DNA of 64,000 nt, taken from the NCBI RefSeq assembly GCF_030376615.1, contig NZ_JARRAB010000011.1, positions 100,999 through 164,998 of the forward strand, given 5' to 3'. Both the position numbers and the translations under genes were made by a program. Below the pieces are notes generated by a model, which saw only the letters and a list, made by a program, of their open reading frames with translations, ran no database searches and was not told the DNA's origin. The stretch comes from Pseudomonas sp. sp1636. Lineage in GTDB: Bacteria; Pseudomonadota; Gammaproteobacteria; Pseudomonadales; Pseudomonadaceae. Below are positions 63,443-64,000 of the stretch, one piece after another (position 1 is the stretch's first letter; every line of letters starts with the position of its first letter).

Positions 63443-64000
63443 TTACACTGCCAGGATAAAGTCGGTTTGGGTGATGGTGGTCGCATCGGCGATACCTACC
63501 AAGCGAATGGAGCCGCCACCGACCGACACCAAGGTGTCGGCTCCAATATCGGCGATGGTCACGTTAGCGGTGAAGTTCGCTGCAGTAACACCTAATGCGG
63601 CAATATTGAGTTGATCCTGGCCTCCGACTGGATCGGGATCAAAGTCTATGATCAAGTCGTTCCCGAAGCCGGCGGCGAACATGAAAGTATCATTGCCGAC
63701 ACCACCGACCATAATGTCGGCACCGGCACCGCCATCGAGTATGTCATCCCCAGCGCTACCAGTGAGCCGGTCGTTGCCAGCACCACCACTGAGACTGTCA
63801 TTCCCTAAACTGCCGTTTATCAAGTTATCCAGCCCATTACCAATACCGGTAAATGCACCAGTCCCCAAGTACGACAGGTATTCAACATTGGCACCCAGCG
63901 TATAACTCAATAAAGTAGTGCGAACGATGTCGGTGCCTTCATTGGCAAGCTCAACTACCACATCACCAACGTTATCGACCCTGTAGGCGTCATTGCCAAC
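63443..64000 (-). CDS. RTX calcium-binding protein, C-terminal part
   Basis: The frame is open to the right edge, so only the last 185 residues are seen. Glycine-rich nonapeptide repeats that bind Ca2+ are clear: LSGGAGNDRLTGSAGDD, ILDGGAGADIMVGGVGNDTF, and LGNDS units; they are followed by a C-terminal domain FGNDLIIDFDPDPVGGQDQL and TQTDFILAV. Such proteins leave by type I secretion through an uncleaved C-terminal signal. Whether it is an adhesin, toxin or enzyme depends on the missing N-terminus. GC and codon use are mixed. Confidence 0.9.
   Translation of the reverse strand, partial: VGNDAYRVDNVGDVVVELANEGTDIVRTTLLSYTLGANVEYLSYLGTGAFTGIGNGLDNLINGSLGNDSLSGGAGNDRLTGSAGDDILDGGAGADIMVGGVGNDTFMFAAGFGNDLIIDFDPDPVGGQDQLNIAALGVTAANFTANVTIADIGADTLVSVGGGSIRLVGIADATTITQTDFILAV

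Noticed and set aside
63123..63614. 163-codon plus-strand frame over the RTX terminator and 3' end
   Set aside because: It overlaps the clear RTX nonapeptide-coding frame and its terminator and has no family features.

Overview
The window looks like chromosomal DNA of a gamma-proteobacterium of the genus Pseudomonas. The evidence is high GC with Pseudomonas-style codon use, a 1620-residue NAD-glutamate dehydrogenase, and three blocks whose gene order, as I remember it, matches P. aeruginosa: MarR/asnO/ngg/M42 peptidase/hybrid kinase/yheU; rlmKL/rmf/pyrD; gdhB followed by the MoxR-DUF58-Bat operon. The species cannot be named from sequence reading alone.

Layout. 1-474: end of a haem-binding DUF3365 gene and a CsoR-type repressor. 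677-9610: a MarR regulator divergent from the N-acetylglutaminylglutamine amide (NAGGN) osmoprotectant operon, then a hybrid sensor kinase and yheU. 9627-13730: rlmKL, rmf behind a structured leader, and pyrD. 14082-16427: two conserved hypothetical genes, then a small phage-like regulatory island (XRE repressor, palindromic operator, divergent excisionase-like gene and partner). 16610-28877: gdhB and the six-gene MoxR/DUF58/DUF4381/VWA/VWA-TPR/BatD operon. 29144-29590: a REP-associated tyrosine transposase (RAYT) between REP elements.

29772-54302, all on the minus strand and lower in GC, is a Wzx/Wzy-type O-antigen locus. Transcription should enter from about 54.5 kb, where an ops element lies directly downstream of an rfaH gene. 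The genes predict three activated sugars: UDP-GalNAcA (WbpP, WbpO), possibly amidated by an AsnB/WbpS-like enzyme; dTDP-Qui3NFo or dTDP-Fuc3NFo (RmlA, RmlB, 3,4-ketoisomerase, aminotransferase, ankyrin-fused N-formyltransferase); and UDP-di-N-acetylbacillosamine (WbpM/PglF-like, PglE-like, PglD-like), the last probably loaded on lipid by a PglC-like transferase. Three further glycosyltransferases, a flippase and a polymerase candidate complete it. The locus carries recombination scars: an IS5-family element split by a degenerate group II intron, a REP inserted in frame in rmlB, and a fossil asnB 3' end between two glycosyltransferases.

54567-64000: rfaH, a beta-CASP metallo-beta-lactamase nuclease, a MntA/HepT-like pair with an altered catalytic motif, two paralogous Wzz proteins, a second RAYT inside an array of its own repeat family, a higBA module with a broken toxin, and the C-terminal end of an RTX calcium-binding protein that runs off the window.

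No tRNA, rRNA or CRISPR array was seen. Repeats are the other theme: at least two REP families fill most intergenic gaps and each appears next to its own RAYT.
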